Source: Lachnospiraceae bacterium AC2028
GTDB taxonomy: Bacteria; Bacillota; Clostridia; Lachnospirales; Lachnospiraceae
Reading direction: 5' to 3'
Assembly (NCBI GenBank): GCA_000702685.1
Contig: JNJD01000006.1
Coordinates: 248,001-312,000 of the forward strand
Length of the DNA: 64,000 nucleotides
Shown here in pieces: positions 1-8,223 of this stretch; the stretch's first letter is position 1; every line of letters starts with the position of its first letter. The notes beneath the pieces were generated by a model. That model made no database searches and had not been told where the DNA came from. It saw only the letters and a program-made list of their open reading frames with translations. The position numbers and the translations under genes are program-made.

Positions 1-2
1 AC

Positions 3-1868
3 ATTGAAAGAAGGCAGAAAACCGCTTTGGTAGGTTCCAACGGATCCGGCAAGACCACTCTGCTCCGCATCATCACCGGCGAATCGGAACCCGATACGGG
101 CATCGTAACCTACGAAAAAGATTCCTCATTCGGATATCTCGCCCAGGAAGGCACATTTTCCGGCGGAGGTACCATTTTTGAAGAAATGCTTCTGTGCAGG
201 GCGGAGCTCGTAAAGATGGAGGAAGATCTCCGAAATCTCGAAGCACAGATGGCAAATGCCGAGGATGTGAGCACGATCTGCGACAGATATGAAAAGCTTC
301 GCACCGAATTCGACCTTAAAGGCGGATATACATTCAGATCCGAGATAGTCGGCGTATTAAAGGGTCTGGGATTCAGCGAGGAAGATTTCGACAGAAAAGC
401 TTCCACCCTCTCAGGCGGTCAGAAGACCCGTGCGGCACTAGGTGCGATCCTTGTCAAAAAGCCCGACCTGATCATACTGGACGAGCCCACAAACCATCTT
501 GATATGAACTCCGTCATCTGGCTTGAAAACTATCTTTCGGGCATTGATGCCGCCGTCCTTATCGTCTCCCACGACAGATATTTCCTGGATAAGATCGCTG
601 ATACCGTCTTCGAACTTGAAAACACCCATGTAAGTTCATTCAAGGGAAATTATTCCGATTATGCCGGCAAAAAGAAGATGCTCTTCGAAGCACAGATGAA
701 GGCATACATCAATCAGCAGCAGGAAATAAAGCACCAGGAAGCCGTAATAGAAAAACTCAAAAGCTTCAACAGGGAAAAATCCATCAAGCGTGCGGAGAGC
801 CGCGAAAAAGCACTTGAAAAGATTGAAGTACTCGACCGTCCCGAAGTCATCAATAACGAGATCAATTTAAGATTCAAGCCTTCCAAGGTTCCCGGGAACG
901 ATGTCCTGACTGTGGAGAATCTGTCAAAATCCTACGACGGACGTACTCTTTTTAAGGATATGAACGTTGAGATAAAACGCGGCGAACATGTCTGCATCAT
1001 CGGAGACAACGGAACCGGAAAGACTACATTTCTCAAGATCCTGAACGGTCTGGTATCACAGGATACAGGTTCATTCAGCTGGGGAACAAATGTAGAGACC
1101 GCATATTACGATCAGGAACACCTGGTGCTCGATCCCGACAAGACGATCTACGATGAGATCTCCGATGCCCATCCGGATATGACGATAACCCAGATCAGGA
1201 CCGTGCTTGCCGCATTCCTTTTTACGGACGAAAGCGTCTACAAGGAGATAAAGCTCTTAAGCGGCGGCGAAAAAGGCCGTGTAAGTCTGGCAAAGCTGAT
1301 GCTCTCCGATGCCAATTTCCTCATTCTCGATGAGCCTACCAATCATCTCGATATAACGACAAAAGAGATACTTGAGCAGGCGCTTTCGGAATTCGAGGGA
1401 ACCATAATCTGCGTATCGCACGACAGATATTTCGTAAATAAGATCTCGACAAGGATCATAGAACTTCACGAAGGTTACTTCGATAATTACATTGGCAATT
1501 ATGATTACTACCTTGAAAAGAGAGAGGATGTAAGAAAGGCGAGTGACGTTCACAGAGAAGGTCCCGCTTCCTCCGCTTCATCTTCTGCTCCGGCCGCATC
1601 CGATACCGCTGTATCTTCGGGAGACAATGCCGCAGACTGGAAAGCACAGAAAGCAATGCAGGCCGAAGCCCGCAAGAAAGCAAATGATCTCAAGAAGTGT
1701 GAGGACAGGATCACTGAAATTGAGGGCGAACTTGCAGAGATCGAAAGCAAAATGGCTGAGCCCGATATAGCAACAAGCCCATCAAAACTGAATGAGCTAG
1801 TGAAAAAACAAAACGAACTCAATACCGAACTCGAAGACCTCATGGAAAAATGGGAGGCTCTGAGTTAA
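3..1868 (+). CDS. ABC-F family ATP-binding protein, 5' end cut by the window
   Basis: The reading frame is already open at base 3, so the true start and roughly the first 25-30 residues lie outside the window; the first in-frame TTG at 27 is inside the Walker A region and is not a start. Two ABC cassettes are visible, each with Walker A (GSNGSGKTT; GDNGTGKTT), an LSGG signature (LSGGQ; LSGGE) and Walker B followed by the DEPTNHLD box. There are no membrane segments. A charged linker joins the cassettes, and an Ala/Ser-rich stretch leads into a C-terminal coiled coil of about 80 residues, as in the YdiF/Uup branch. ABC-F proteins act on the ribosome as translation factors or antibiotic-protection factors; which of these applies here cannot be told from the sequence. 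Confidence 0.93.
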   Translation: MERRQKTALVGSNGSGKTTLLRIITGESEPDTGIVTYEKDSSFGYLAQEGTFSGGGTIFEEMLLCRAELVKMEEDLRNLEAQMANAEDVSTICDRYEKLRTEFDLKGGYTFRSEIVGVLKGLGFSEEDFDRKASTLSGGQKTRAALGAILVKKPDLIILDEPTNHLDMNSVIWLENYLSGIDAAVLIVSHDRYFLDKIADTVFELENTHVSSFKGNYSDYAGKKKMLFEAQMKAYINQQQEIKHQEAVIEKLKSFNREKSIKRAESREKALEKIEVLDRPEVINNEINLRFKPSKVPGNDVLTVENLSKSYDGRTLFKDMNVEIKRGEHVCIIGDNGTGKTTFLKILNGLVSQDTGSFSWGTNVETAYYDQEHLVLDPDKTIYDEISDAHPDMTITQIRTVLAAFLFTDESVYKEIKLLSGGEKGRVSLAKLMLSDANFLILDEPTNHLDITTKEILEQALSEFEGTIICVSHDRYFVNKISTRIIELHEGYFDNYIGNYDYYLEKREDVRKASDVHREGPASSASSSAPAASDTAVSSGDNAADWKAQKAMQAEARKKANDLKKCEDRITEIEGELAEIESKMAEPDIATSPSKLNELVKKQNELNTELEDLMEKWEALS

Positions 1869-1880
1869 CTAACGGATTCG

Positions 1881-1911
1881 CAGGGGGGACGGTTCCGTGT
1901 TTAATAAACAC
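1881..1911. repeat. Single REP-like GGGGACGGTTCC unit followed by a 15-bp palindrome
   Basis: The gap between the ABC-F gene and the next gene holds one copy of the GGGGACGGTTCC core that recurs at 10271-10340. Overlapping its end, at 1897-1911, is a perfect palindrome (GTGTTTA-A-TAAACAC) 7 bases upstream of the AAGGAGG ribosome site of the gene at 1929. The palindrome could be an operator or a weak terminator, but no T-run follows it. Function is not shown. Confidence 0.5.
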
Positions 1912-1928
1912 ATATAAGGAGGTACCAA

Positions 1929-2621
1929 ATGGACCCGTCTGTCAGAGCAAAATACGATATCACTTATGTACGATCATTCCTGAGACCCGATGCAAATGAA
2001 AGAAAGGCATCGGCATTACACACAATATGTGCGGTAATAGGACTCCTCGGTGCCATTTTCGGATGGACACTTATGTTCACACCAATCCCGGCATTTATAT
2101 GGGTACCCGCACTGATCATCATTGTCATAGTATCTTTCGCTACAGTCTTCATCGTCAGCAATAACGAAAATACGGACTACATATTGGATTGTTCATTTCT
2201 GATGGAATTTCTCATGCATGATAAGGAAACCCGGGAAGAACACAAAGGATATGTCTTCGTTGACGGATACGCCTTGTTGGACAGGAACACCGCTTCGGTA
2301 GCTGCAATGAATACGACTGACGGATTCAAGACAGCCGGGGCTAAGCAAAGGGAAGCAATGAGGGTTCAGGGTGCCGTCAATAACCAGCGAAAAGCCAATG
2401 CTCTTGAATTCAGCAGGATCATCCATAACGATGAATTCATAAAGAAAGCTGCTGAAGCGATAATAGGAAATCAGAAATTCTTCGAAGGAATGAATTACAT
2501 ATACTTTGACAAATACCGAAAGATCAAGAAAAAAGGAAAATGCATCTATTATGCGATTCCCGGTCATCGCGGAGTTGAAAAGAAAATCCTTATCCCCGCC
2601 GATTGCGGATTCCCGGAATAA
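1929..2621 (+). CDS. Hypothetical protein with two N-terminal membrane segments
   Basis: I do not recognise this 230-residue protein. It starts at an ATG behind an excellent AAGGAGG site. Residues about 30-78 form two closely spaced hydrophobic helices with a short Pro-rich turn, predicting a hairpin in the membrane. The remaining 150 residues are hydrophilic, with no signal peptide or Cys/His metal site, and end in a Lys-rich stretch (KYRKIKKKGK) before a short hydrophobic tail. It is 60 bases downstream of the ABC-F gene on the same strand and may be co-transcribed. The strong hairpin at 2628-2649 closes the unit. No function is proposed. Confidence 0.75.
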   Translation: MDPSVRAKYDITYVRSFLRPDANERKASALHTICAVIGLLGAIFGWTLMFTPIPAFIWVPALIIIVIVSFATVFIVSNNENTDYILDCSFLMEFLMHDKETREEHKGYVFVDGYALLDRNTASVAAMNTTDGFKTAGAKQREAMRVQGAVNNQRKANALEFSRIIHNDEFIKKAAEAIIGNQKFFEGMNYIYFDKYRKIKKKGKCIYYAIPGHRGVEKKILIPADCGFPE

Positions 2622-2627
2622 AAAACA

Positions 2628-2652
2628 GGGAAGCACTCATGTGCTTCCCTTT
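2628..2652. terminator. Bidirectional rho-independent terminator
   Basis: A perfect 9-bp stem (GGGAAGCAC / GTGCTTCCC) with a TCAT loop is flanked by TTT on one side and A-runs on the other. It can end the plus-strand unit (stop at 2621) and the minus-strand icd transcript (stop at 2694). Confidence 0.88.
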
Positions 2653-2693
2653 AATATTTCATTAGAACTTATGTATCCGACTTTGCCGGCAGA

Positions 2694-3902
2694 TCAAAGA
2701 AGTGTCTCGAGAGTCTCCTTGATTGCTTTGATGAATCCTTCGGAATCAAGGATCGTAGGATTCTTGCAGTCAGAGATGAGTGAAAGTGACTTGGTCATCT
2801 TGCCGTCTTCAATGGTCTTAATGCAGGCCTTTTCGAGCTTCTCCGCAAATTCGGTGAGCTCAGCGATTCCGTCAAGCTCTCCCCTCTTCTTAAGTGCTCC
2901 GGTCCATGCAAAGATCGTTGCAATGGAGTTGGTGGAAGTCTTCTCACCCTTAAGATGCTTGTAATAATGTCTCTGTACAGTTCCGTGAGCTGCCTCGTAC
3001 TCATAAACTCCCTTAGGGGAAACTAGTACGGAAGTCATCATGGAAAGATCGCCGTAAGCGGTTGCCACCATGTCGCTCATTACATCTCCGTCATAGTTCT
3101 TGCAGGCCCAGATGAATCCGCCTTCGCTTCTTACGACTCTTGCTACGGCATCATCGATAAGGGTATAGAAATATTCGATACCTGCCTTCTCGAACTTCTC
3201 CTTGTACTCCTTCTCGTACATATCGGCGAAAATGTCCTTGAAGTTATGATCATAGGTCTTGGAGATGGTGTCCTTGGTCGAGAACCAGAGATCCTGCTTA
3301 GTAGAAAGAGCGTATTCAAAGCATGCCTTAGCAAAGCTGGTGATGGACTTATCGGTATTATGGATACCCTGGATGATTCCGGGCCCGTCGAACTCGTGGA
3401 TAGTTTTTCTTACTTCGGTTCCGTCAGCTGCGGTAAATACAAGCTCAGCTTTTCCGGCACCGGGCACCTTGATCTCGGTGTTCTTATAAACATCACCGTA
3501 TGCGTGACGTGCAAGGGTGATGGGCTTGGTCCAGTTGGATACATAGGGTCTGATGCCCTTTACAAGGATGGGGGCTCTGAATACGGTTCCGTCAAGGATA
3601 GCACGGATGGTTGCATTGGGGCTCTTCCACATCTCCTTTAACTTATACTCATCCATTCTTGCGGCATTGGGAGTGATCGTTGCACACTTGACCGCTACGC
3701 CGTACTTAAGGGTCGCATTGGCGGAATCAACGGTTACCTGATCATCGGTCTCATTTCTGTGCTCAAGACCGAGATCGTAATACTCTGTCTTCAGATCGAT
3801 ATAGGGTGTAAGAAGCTCATCCTTGATCATCTTCCAGAGGATCCTGGTCATTTCATCGCCGTCCATCTCGACAAGCGGGGTAGTCATCTGAATCTTAGCC
3901 AT
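2694..3902 (-). CDS. icd: NADP-dependent isocitrate dehydrogenase (eukaryotic-type family)
   Basis: This 402-residue protein converts isocitrate to 2-oxoglutarate and CO2 with NADP+ in the cytoplasm, supplying NADPH and the glutamate precursor. The N-terminus ([16 protein letters not shown]) and the later block [13 protein letters not shown] are characteristic of the homodimeric eukaryotic-like IDH group, not the E. coli Icd group; the length fits that group. The frame is open a further 11 codons upstream, but the ATG at 3902 has an AAGGAG site 8 bases before it and gives the canonical MAKIQ start. It lies downstream of the GntR gene in the same direction, with a REP-like element between them, so transcription from the GntR promoter could continue into icd. 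Confidence 0.95.
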   Translation of the reverse strand: MAKIQMTTPLVEMDGDEMTRILWKMIKDELLTPYIDLKTEYYDLGLEHRNETDDQVTVDSANATLKYGVAVKCATITPNAARMDEYKLKEMWKSPNATIRAILDGTVFRAPILVKGIRPYVSNWTKPITLARHAYGDVYKNTEIKVPGAGKAELVFTAADGTEVRKTIHEFDGPGIIQGIHNTDKSITSFAKACFEYALSTKQDLWFSTKDTISKTYDHNFKDIFADMYEKEYKEKFEKAGIEYFYTLIDDAVARVVRSEGGFIWACKNYDGDVMSDMVATAYGDLSMMTSVLVSPKGVYEYEAAHGTVQRHYYKHLKGEKTSTNSIATIFAWTGALKKRGELDGIAELTEFAEKLEKACIKTIEDGKMTKSLSLISDCKNPTILDSEGFIKAIKETLETLL

Positions 3903-3969
3903 GTTAAAACTCCTTGTATATATATTTTGGTCCACGGGTGACGCGGGAGCGACAGCCCCGTTCAGTATG

Positions 3970-4028
3970 TATTATTCGGGCTTTGAGTCGGGGGGGACTG
4001 TCCCCGTGACTCACTATTATTCGGGCTT
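3970..4028. repeat. REP-like palindrome flanked by a 14-bp direct repeat
   Basis: Two exact copies of TATTATTCGGGCTT lie at 3970-3983 and 4015-4028. The intervening 31 bases contain a near-palindrome (TGAGTC ... GACTCA, 3984-4013) of the same family as the pair at 50376-50453. The right-hand copy contains the stop codon of the GntR gene. The layout looks like insertion of a REP-like element with duplication of 14 bases of target, though replication slippage could give the same result. Confidence 0.7.
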
Positions 4029-4694
4029 AATGAGTCCGTTATCAAGCATGTTCTGATATGCATTGATCATATGCTCGTGAGCCAGTCTTTCCGCGTCGTC
4101 TGCGTTCTTGTTCTTGATGGCCTCAAGTATCGCTTCGTGCTCGAGATTGGACTGTGTGCCTCTCTTAGCGCTTGCAAGGGTCTTCTTTCTGATCCTGAGC
4201 ACATACTGATGATAATCTTTGAGCTGGTGCTCGAGGATCTTGGATCCCGATGCCTCATAAAGAAGCTCGTGGAAACGGTTATCGAGCTCAAATATCTGCT
4301 CATTATGTCCTTTTTCCGTATGGAACTTGGCGAGATAAACATTCTCTTCCATCTCTTCCATCTGTTCCTCGGTTATATGATCCACAGCCCATCTCGCCGC
4401 AAGGCCTTCAAGCCTGGATCTTAAGATGTAGATATCCCTTACATCCTTGTCACTGATACCGACAACATAAGCTCCCTTATTGGGGATTATCTTGATAAGC
4501 CCTTCGAGCTCGAGCTGCCTGAATGCCTCTCTTACGGGGGTACGGCTTACTCCGAGTTCCTCGCCGATGGCGATCTCCCTGAGTTCTACTCCTTCATCGT
4601 ATTTACCGTTCAGGATATCTTCCCTGAGTCTCGAAAATACTCTTCCCCTCAAAGAATATTTATCGGAAGTGCCTTCTTTGACATCTTCTTCCAT
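4017..4694 (-). CDS. GntR/FCD-family transcriptional regulator
   Basis: A 225-residue DNA-binding regulator. Residues about 10-78 are a GntR winged helix (RLREDILNGKY, LGVSRTPVREAFRQLELEGLI, PNKGAYV) and the rest is an all-helical FCD ligand-binding domain with the metal/ligand residues D-x3-H (DNRFHELL) and two later His (EHEAIL, AHEHM). The frame is open from 4712, but that ATG is followed by AGGAGG; the ATG at 4694 sits 6 bases after that site and is the real start. FCD regulators usually sense small organic acids. Its downstream neighbour is isocitrate dehydrogenase, so a TCA-related effector is a reasonable guess but unproven. Its promoter carries a matching palindromic operator, which suggests autorepression. 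Confidence 0.9.
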   Translation of the reverse strand: MEEDVKEGTSDKYSLRGRVFSRLREDILNGKYDEGVELREIAIGEELGVSRTPVREAFRQLELEGLIKIIPNKGAYVVGISDKDVRDIYILRSRLEGLAARWAVDHITEEQMEEMEENVYLAKFHTEKGHNEQIFELDNRFHELLYEASGSKILEHQLKDYHQYVLRIRKKTLASAKRGTQSNLEHEAILEAIKNKNADDAERLAHEHMINAYQNMLDNGLIKPE

Positions 4695-4731
4695 TACTAA
4701 CCTCCTACGCATCTGCGTATAGACAAAAAAT

Positions 4732-4780
4732 ACACGGCCAAAGCCTGTATTATTGTATACAATTGCTTTGACCGTGTCAA
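4732..4780 (-). promoter_or_regulatory. GntR-gene promoter with operator on the -10, nested in a terminator-like hairpin
   Basis: On the minus strand the sequence gives TTGACA (4775-4780), a 17-base spacer and TACAAT (4752-4757), a near-consensus promoter. A perfect 12-bp palindrome, ATTGTATACAAT (4752-4763), covers the -10 and fits the TTGT-ACAA core of GntR/FadR-type operators. The same DNA forms a 13-base inverted repeat (4732-4744 with 4765-4777, one G.U) followed by a T-run on the minus strand, so it can also terminate the upstream MCP transcript. Confidence 0.75.
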
Positions 4781-4811
4781 ATCTTATTTTCTTTTTTGCA
4801 AAAGATCCGGT

Positions 4812-6290
4812 TTATCTTCCGGCCTTCAGAAGCTCGGCATCCTCATTCAGGCTGTTAACAAGATCATTAATGTTGTTAACGATATCCTGATTCTGTTTAC
4901 TTACATCATAAGTTTCGGTTGCATGCGCGGTAACCTCTTCGGATACGGCGGAAGTGGTCTGTATACTGTTGACGATCTCATCGTTGGCACTTGAAAGTCT
5001 TCCGACAAGTGTATCAAGCTCAAGCGTATGCTGCTTGATGATATCGACGGTTCCGGAGATCTTTGAAAAGCTCTCAGCGGTATCGGCAGCACACTTGCTC
5101 TCTTCGTCATCGATCTGAAGAAGCTTTTCGATCGTGGTGACCATGGTGCCTACCTGATTTACGACATCAGCAATGAGAGTATTGATGTTCTCGGTAGCCT
5201 GAGTGGTCTGTCCGGCAAGATTGGAGATCTCGCTTGCGACAACGGCAAATCCTCTTCCGGCCTCTCCTGCTCTTGCAGCCTCTATGGATGCGTTAAGGGC
5301 AAGGAGTCTGGTCTGTGATGCGACATCGGTGATGATCACGGTGATGGAGTTCATCTCATCCGCAGTCTTTTTGAACTTCTCCAGTGCACCCGCAACATCC
5401 TTACCTGCGGAATCGACCTCTCCGGTAAGTTCGGTCATCCTGCGGATATTCTGCTGACCTACACCGACAGCATCGGCTGCGAGTTCAACATTCTGAGTAA
5501 TGACATCGGATGAATTCCTTACGGTCTCGATATGATCGGAGATCTGCGTGGTCTGTTCAAGCTGGGATTGTGCGGCTTCCGCCGATTCATTGGTACCCTG
5601 CCTTACTTCTTCCATTGAATCGATCGTCTGATCGATGGAGGATTTAAGCGTCGACATCTCACCGGCAAGTTCCTCTGCGGTTGCGGTAACCCTGTCGGAT
5701 ACGGTAAGGATATTCTCAAGAAGCTCTGTGGTCTTGGAATTGGCATCTTCAAGCGTCTTGGTTCTTATTATCTGGAAATTATGATTGGTGTTGCTTACCA
5801 TGAGCAGGTAAATGACGATCATCAGGACTACAAGTCCCTGGATCTCGGCAACGGCAGTATCGGTGATCACTCCGTTCTTAAGCGATATCACGATCGAGAT
5901 GATATTAACAACGACCGTACCCACTCCTATGATCGTGATATACTGCCTGTCATCAAAAAGAGTAAGTATGACTAGCATAGGAATAACATATGTGAAGACA
6001 AGGACATTGGTCGTCGTGAAAAGTACAAAACAGTACATAGCTGCATATCCGATGGCAACGATATGCTTGACAATAACAGAAGAATCATTTGCCTTGAACA
6101 CGATCCACCCTGCTATCTGAGGGCCGAGTGCAAGCACTATGACCAGAAGAACATATCCTATGGTCCTGGCGCCTTTTACAACCTCCAGAATGTAGGCCAG
6201 CGTGATCAGGATACAGAGAATTGTTGCGGATTGTAAGAGCCTTTTGTTACCTACCGAAATTTCCTGAGTGTGAATGTTGTTTTGTTCCAT
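4812..6290 (-). CDS. Methyl-accepting chemotaxis protein without an extracellular sensor
   Basis: A 492-residue chemoreceptor. The N-terminal 160 residues are about six membrane helices joined by short loops, with no periplasmic ligand domain. The C-terminal half is a long antiparallel signalling helix pair with the conserved tip ([20 protein letters not shown]), which docks CheA and CheW. HAMP is not obvious. The ATG at 6290 has a GGAAAGGA site; an upstream extension of 17 codons is Cys-rich and unlikely. It follows the GDP-fucose synthase by 52 bases and is probably co-transcribed. It may sense membrane state or a membrane-soluble cue. The chemotaxis genes it would use start near 16000. Confidence 0.92.
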   Translation of the reverse strand: MEQNNIHTQEISVGNKRLLQSATILCILITLAYILEVVKGARTIGYVLLVIVLALGPQIAGWIVFKANDSSVIVKHIVAIGYAAMYCFVLFTTTNVLVFTYVIPMLVILTLFDDRQYITIIGVGTVVVNIISIVISLKNGVITDTAVAEIQGLVVLMIVIYLLMVSNTNHNFQIIRTKTLEDANSKTTELLENILTVSDRVTATAEELAGEMSTLKSSIDQTIDSMEEVRQGTNESAEAAQSQLEQTTQISDHIETVRNSSDVITQNVELAADAVGVGQQNIRRMTELTGEVDSAGKDVAGALEKFKKTADEMNSITVIITDVASQTRLLALNASIEAARAGEAGRGFAVVASEISNLAGQTTQATENINTLIADVVNQVGTMVTTIEKLLQIDDEESKCAADTAESFSKISGTVDIIKQHTLELDTLVGRLSSANDEIVNSIQTTSAVSEEVTAHATETYDVSKQNQDIVNNINDLVNSLNEDAELLKAGR

Positions 6291-6342
6291 AGATCTGTTT
6301 CCTTTCCCTCTAAGTTTACAGGTCATGCAGCATTTAAACACT

Positions 6343-7284
6343 TTATCTCTCAGCTCGCATCGGGTTATTCAAAAAATCCTCATAAGAAATTCTGAGTCCT
6401 TCTTCAAGCTCAGTATGATACTTCCATCCCAAGGCTTCTGCCTTCGATACATCCAGAAGCTTTCTCGGAGTTCCGTTAGGCTTGGATGTATCCCAGACTA
6501 TCTTCCCATCGTAACCGACAGTCTTTGCAACCAGTTCGGATAATTCTTTTATAGTGATCTCTTTGCCGGTGCCGGCATTCACGGTTTCGTTACCGCTGTA
6601 ATTGTTCATAAGGAAAACGCAGAGCTCGGCAAGATCGTCCACGAACATGAACTCCCGAAGAGGCGAGCCGTCACCCCAGCAGACAACTTCAGGATCCCCA
6701 TTAACCTTCGCTTCATGGAATTTCCTGATGAGCGCGGGTACTACATGTGAATGCGTCGGATGATAATTATCATTGGGACCGTACAGATTGGTAGGCATTA
6801 CCGAGATATAATCGGTACCGTACTGTCTGTTTAAGAACTCACAGTATTTAAGGCCCGATATCTTGGCGAGTGCGTATGCTTCATTGGTCTTCTCAAGTTC
6901 GGAAGTAAGCAGACAGCTCTCCTTCATGGGCTGAGGTGCCAGTCTCGGGTAAATGCAGGATGATCCGAGGAATTCGAGCTTTTTGACATTATTCTTGAAT
7001 GCCGAATGGATAACGTTCATTTCGAGCATCATATTGTCATACATGAAATCCGCAAGTGCTTCGGAATTGGCGATGATACCGCCGACCTTGGCCGCAGCAA
7101 GGAATACGTAATCGGGCTTCTCACTCTCAAAAAAGTCTTCAACCGCTCTCTGATCGCACAGATCGAGCTCGGAATGTGTCATCAGGACAAAGTTCTCATA
7201 TCCCTGTTTCTCAAGTTCTCTGAGGATCGCACTTCCAACCATGCCTTTATGGCCGGCCACATATATCTTGCTGTTCTTTTCCAT
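6343..7284 (-). CDS. fcl: GDP-L-fucose synthase
   Basis: A 313-residue extended SDR enzyme that epimerises and reduces GDP-4-keto-6-deoxy-mannose to GDP-L-fucose with NADPH. Visible features are the GHKGMVG dinucleotide loop near the N-terminus, the SSCIYP serine block and the catalytic Tyr-x3-Lys ([10 protein letters not shown]). The start has a GGAG site 5 bases away. No GDP-mannose dehydratase gene is nearby, so the substrate must come from an enzyme encoded elsewhere. Fucose would serve surface glycans or possibly flagellin glycosylation; the latter is only suggested by the neighbouring motility gene. Confidence 0.93.
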   Translation of the reverse strand: MEKNSKIYVAGHKGMVGSAILRELEKQGYENFVLMTHSELDLCDQRAVEDFFESEKPDYVFLAAAKVGGIIANSEALADFMYDNMMLEMNVIHSAFKNNVKKLEFLGSSCIYPRLAPQPMKESCLLTSELEKTNEAYALAKISGLKYCEFLNRQYGTDYISVMPTNLYGPNDNYHPTHSHVVPALIRKFHEAKVNGDPEVVCWGDGSPLREFMFVDDLAELCVFLMNNYSGNETVNAGTGKEITIKELSELVAKTVGYDGKIVWDTSKPNGTPRKLLDVSKAEALGWKYHTELEEGLRISYEDFLNNPMRAER

Positions 7285-7370
7285 ATCCGCTCCGACTGCC
7301 CCGGCATATCGATCTAAAACTTGCCAAGGCGGGTCAATAAAAGATAAAATACTAAATAGAAGATATAATG

Positions 7371-7379
7371 ATTATAACA
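7371..7379 (-). promoter_or_regulatory. Probable extended -10 promoter for fcl-MCP
   Basis: On the minus strand TGT-TATAAT forms an extended -10, 87 bases before the fcl start. The -35 region is poor (TGACCT at 17-base spacing). The 15 bases here (ATTATAACATAAACA on the plus strand) are identical to the flbD promoter region at 34691-34705. Confidence 0.55.
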
Positions 7380-7403
7380 TAAACATAGTACTTAGGTCAC
7401 AAA

Positions 7404-8144
7404 ATGATAGAACCCGTTTCAAGAGTACAAAATTATACGACTCAAAGGGTAGGTTCCGCTTCAGGCAAGAACGCGGGGTCTTCCGATGCCGCACCTTTTT
7501 CCATGGACCAGGCGATCGCTGAAGAATCCGCCAAGGATGAAGGCGTCTATTATGACCATTCTCCCAAAGCGGAAAATAATGATAAAAAGACCGTACCTGA
7601 AAACAAGGACGATGCGATAATCGAAAAACCGGGTCCCGAAGCTCCTATGGGTGCCATAGATACGGCAAAGCTTGTAAAGGGCATTAAGGAATTTTTGTCC
7701 GGATTATGGTCAAATTTAGTGAGGATATTCGGTAATATCTGGGAAAGCAAACCTTTAAATGACGGTGCACAGAATCCGGAATCCGGACCTATAGAAGGGA
7801 TAGAAGAAACAGACCCGCTTCACATGCAGGACTCACTGGACTTCCATACGGGCTATGTCAAGGATGATTTTTCCTCTCTGCCTGAGGATGATTTCGATAA
7901 GAATATCGATTCATTATCGGAAGATCACATCAAACCTTTCGAAGATAAAGCGATCAAAGATGCGCTGATGTCGGGTGATGACGAGAAGTTTGAACGGATC
8001 ATTACAAGAGGCGGCGAAAGACGTCCCGCGATATCATCCAATCTTCTGACTCAATACGATTCAAAGGGCAGGATTATACAGATGGATCCGTCGGATGAAA
8101 ACCTTATACTTCACGGAACGACGAGAACAAACAGAAATTCATGA
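7404..8144 (+). CDS. Orphan 246-residue protein with acidic linker and conserved-looking C-terminus
   Basis: I do not recognise a named family. Residues 1-85 are polar and Pro/Glu/Lys-rich, probably disordered. Residues about 92-115 form one amphipathic, Trp/Phe-containing helix (GIKEFLSGLWSNLVRIFGNI). A second acidic stretch follows, with SLSEDHIKPFED and ALMSGDDEKFERIITRGGE, and the protein ends with the block LLTQYDSKGRIIQMD and a SDENLILHG motif. There is no signal peptide or true membrane span. The gene stands alone, divergent from fcl and convergent to tsf, and is closed by its own terminator. My recollection is that proteins with this order of parts occur in other Lachnospiraceae; that needs a search. 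Confidence 0.75.
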   Translation: MIEPVSRVQNYTTQRVGSASGKNAGSSDAAPFSMDQAIAEESAKDEGVYYDHSPKAENNDKKTVPENKDDAIIEKPGPEAPMGAIDTAKLVKGIKEFLSGLWSNLVRIFGNIWESKPLNDGAQNPESGPIEGIEETDPLHMQDSLDFHTGYVKDDFSSLPEDDFDKNIDSLSEDHIKPFEDKAIKDALMSGDDEKFERIITRGGERRPAISSNLLTQYDSKGRIIQMDPSDENLILHGTTRTNRNS

Positions 8145-8177
8145 TCCGGATATTTAATGAATCCGGCATACAAAAAA

Positions 8178-8203
8178 GACCTCAGGAAATCCTGAGGTCT
8201 TTT
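8178..8203. terminator. Bidirectional rho-independent terminator between the orphan gene and tsf
   Basis: A perfect 9-bp stem (GACCTCAGG / CCTGAGGTC) with an AAAT loop is followed by TTTT on the plus strand and preceded by A6 (T6 on the minus strand), so it serves both convergent genes. Confidence 0.92.
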
Positions 8204-8223
8204 GATCATCATTTCTTTGAAGA

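Noticed and set aside
4695-4712. Longer GntR start at 4712
   Set aside because: The added codons contain the AGGAGG ribosome site of the ATG at 4694, so they are leader sequence.
6291-6342. Sigma-28 promoter in front of the MCP
   Set aside because: TAAAG occurs, but the downstream element is GCATGACC rather than a GCCGATAA-like -10.
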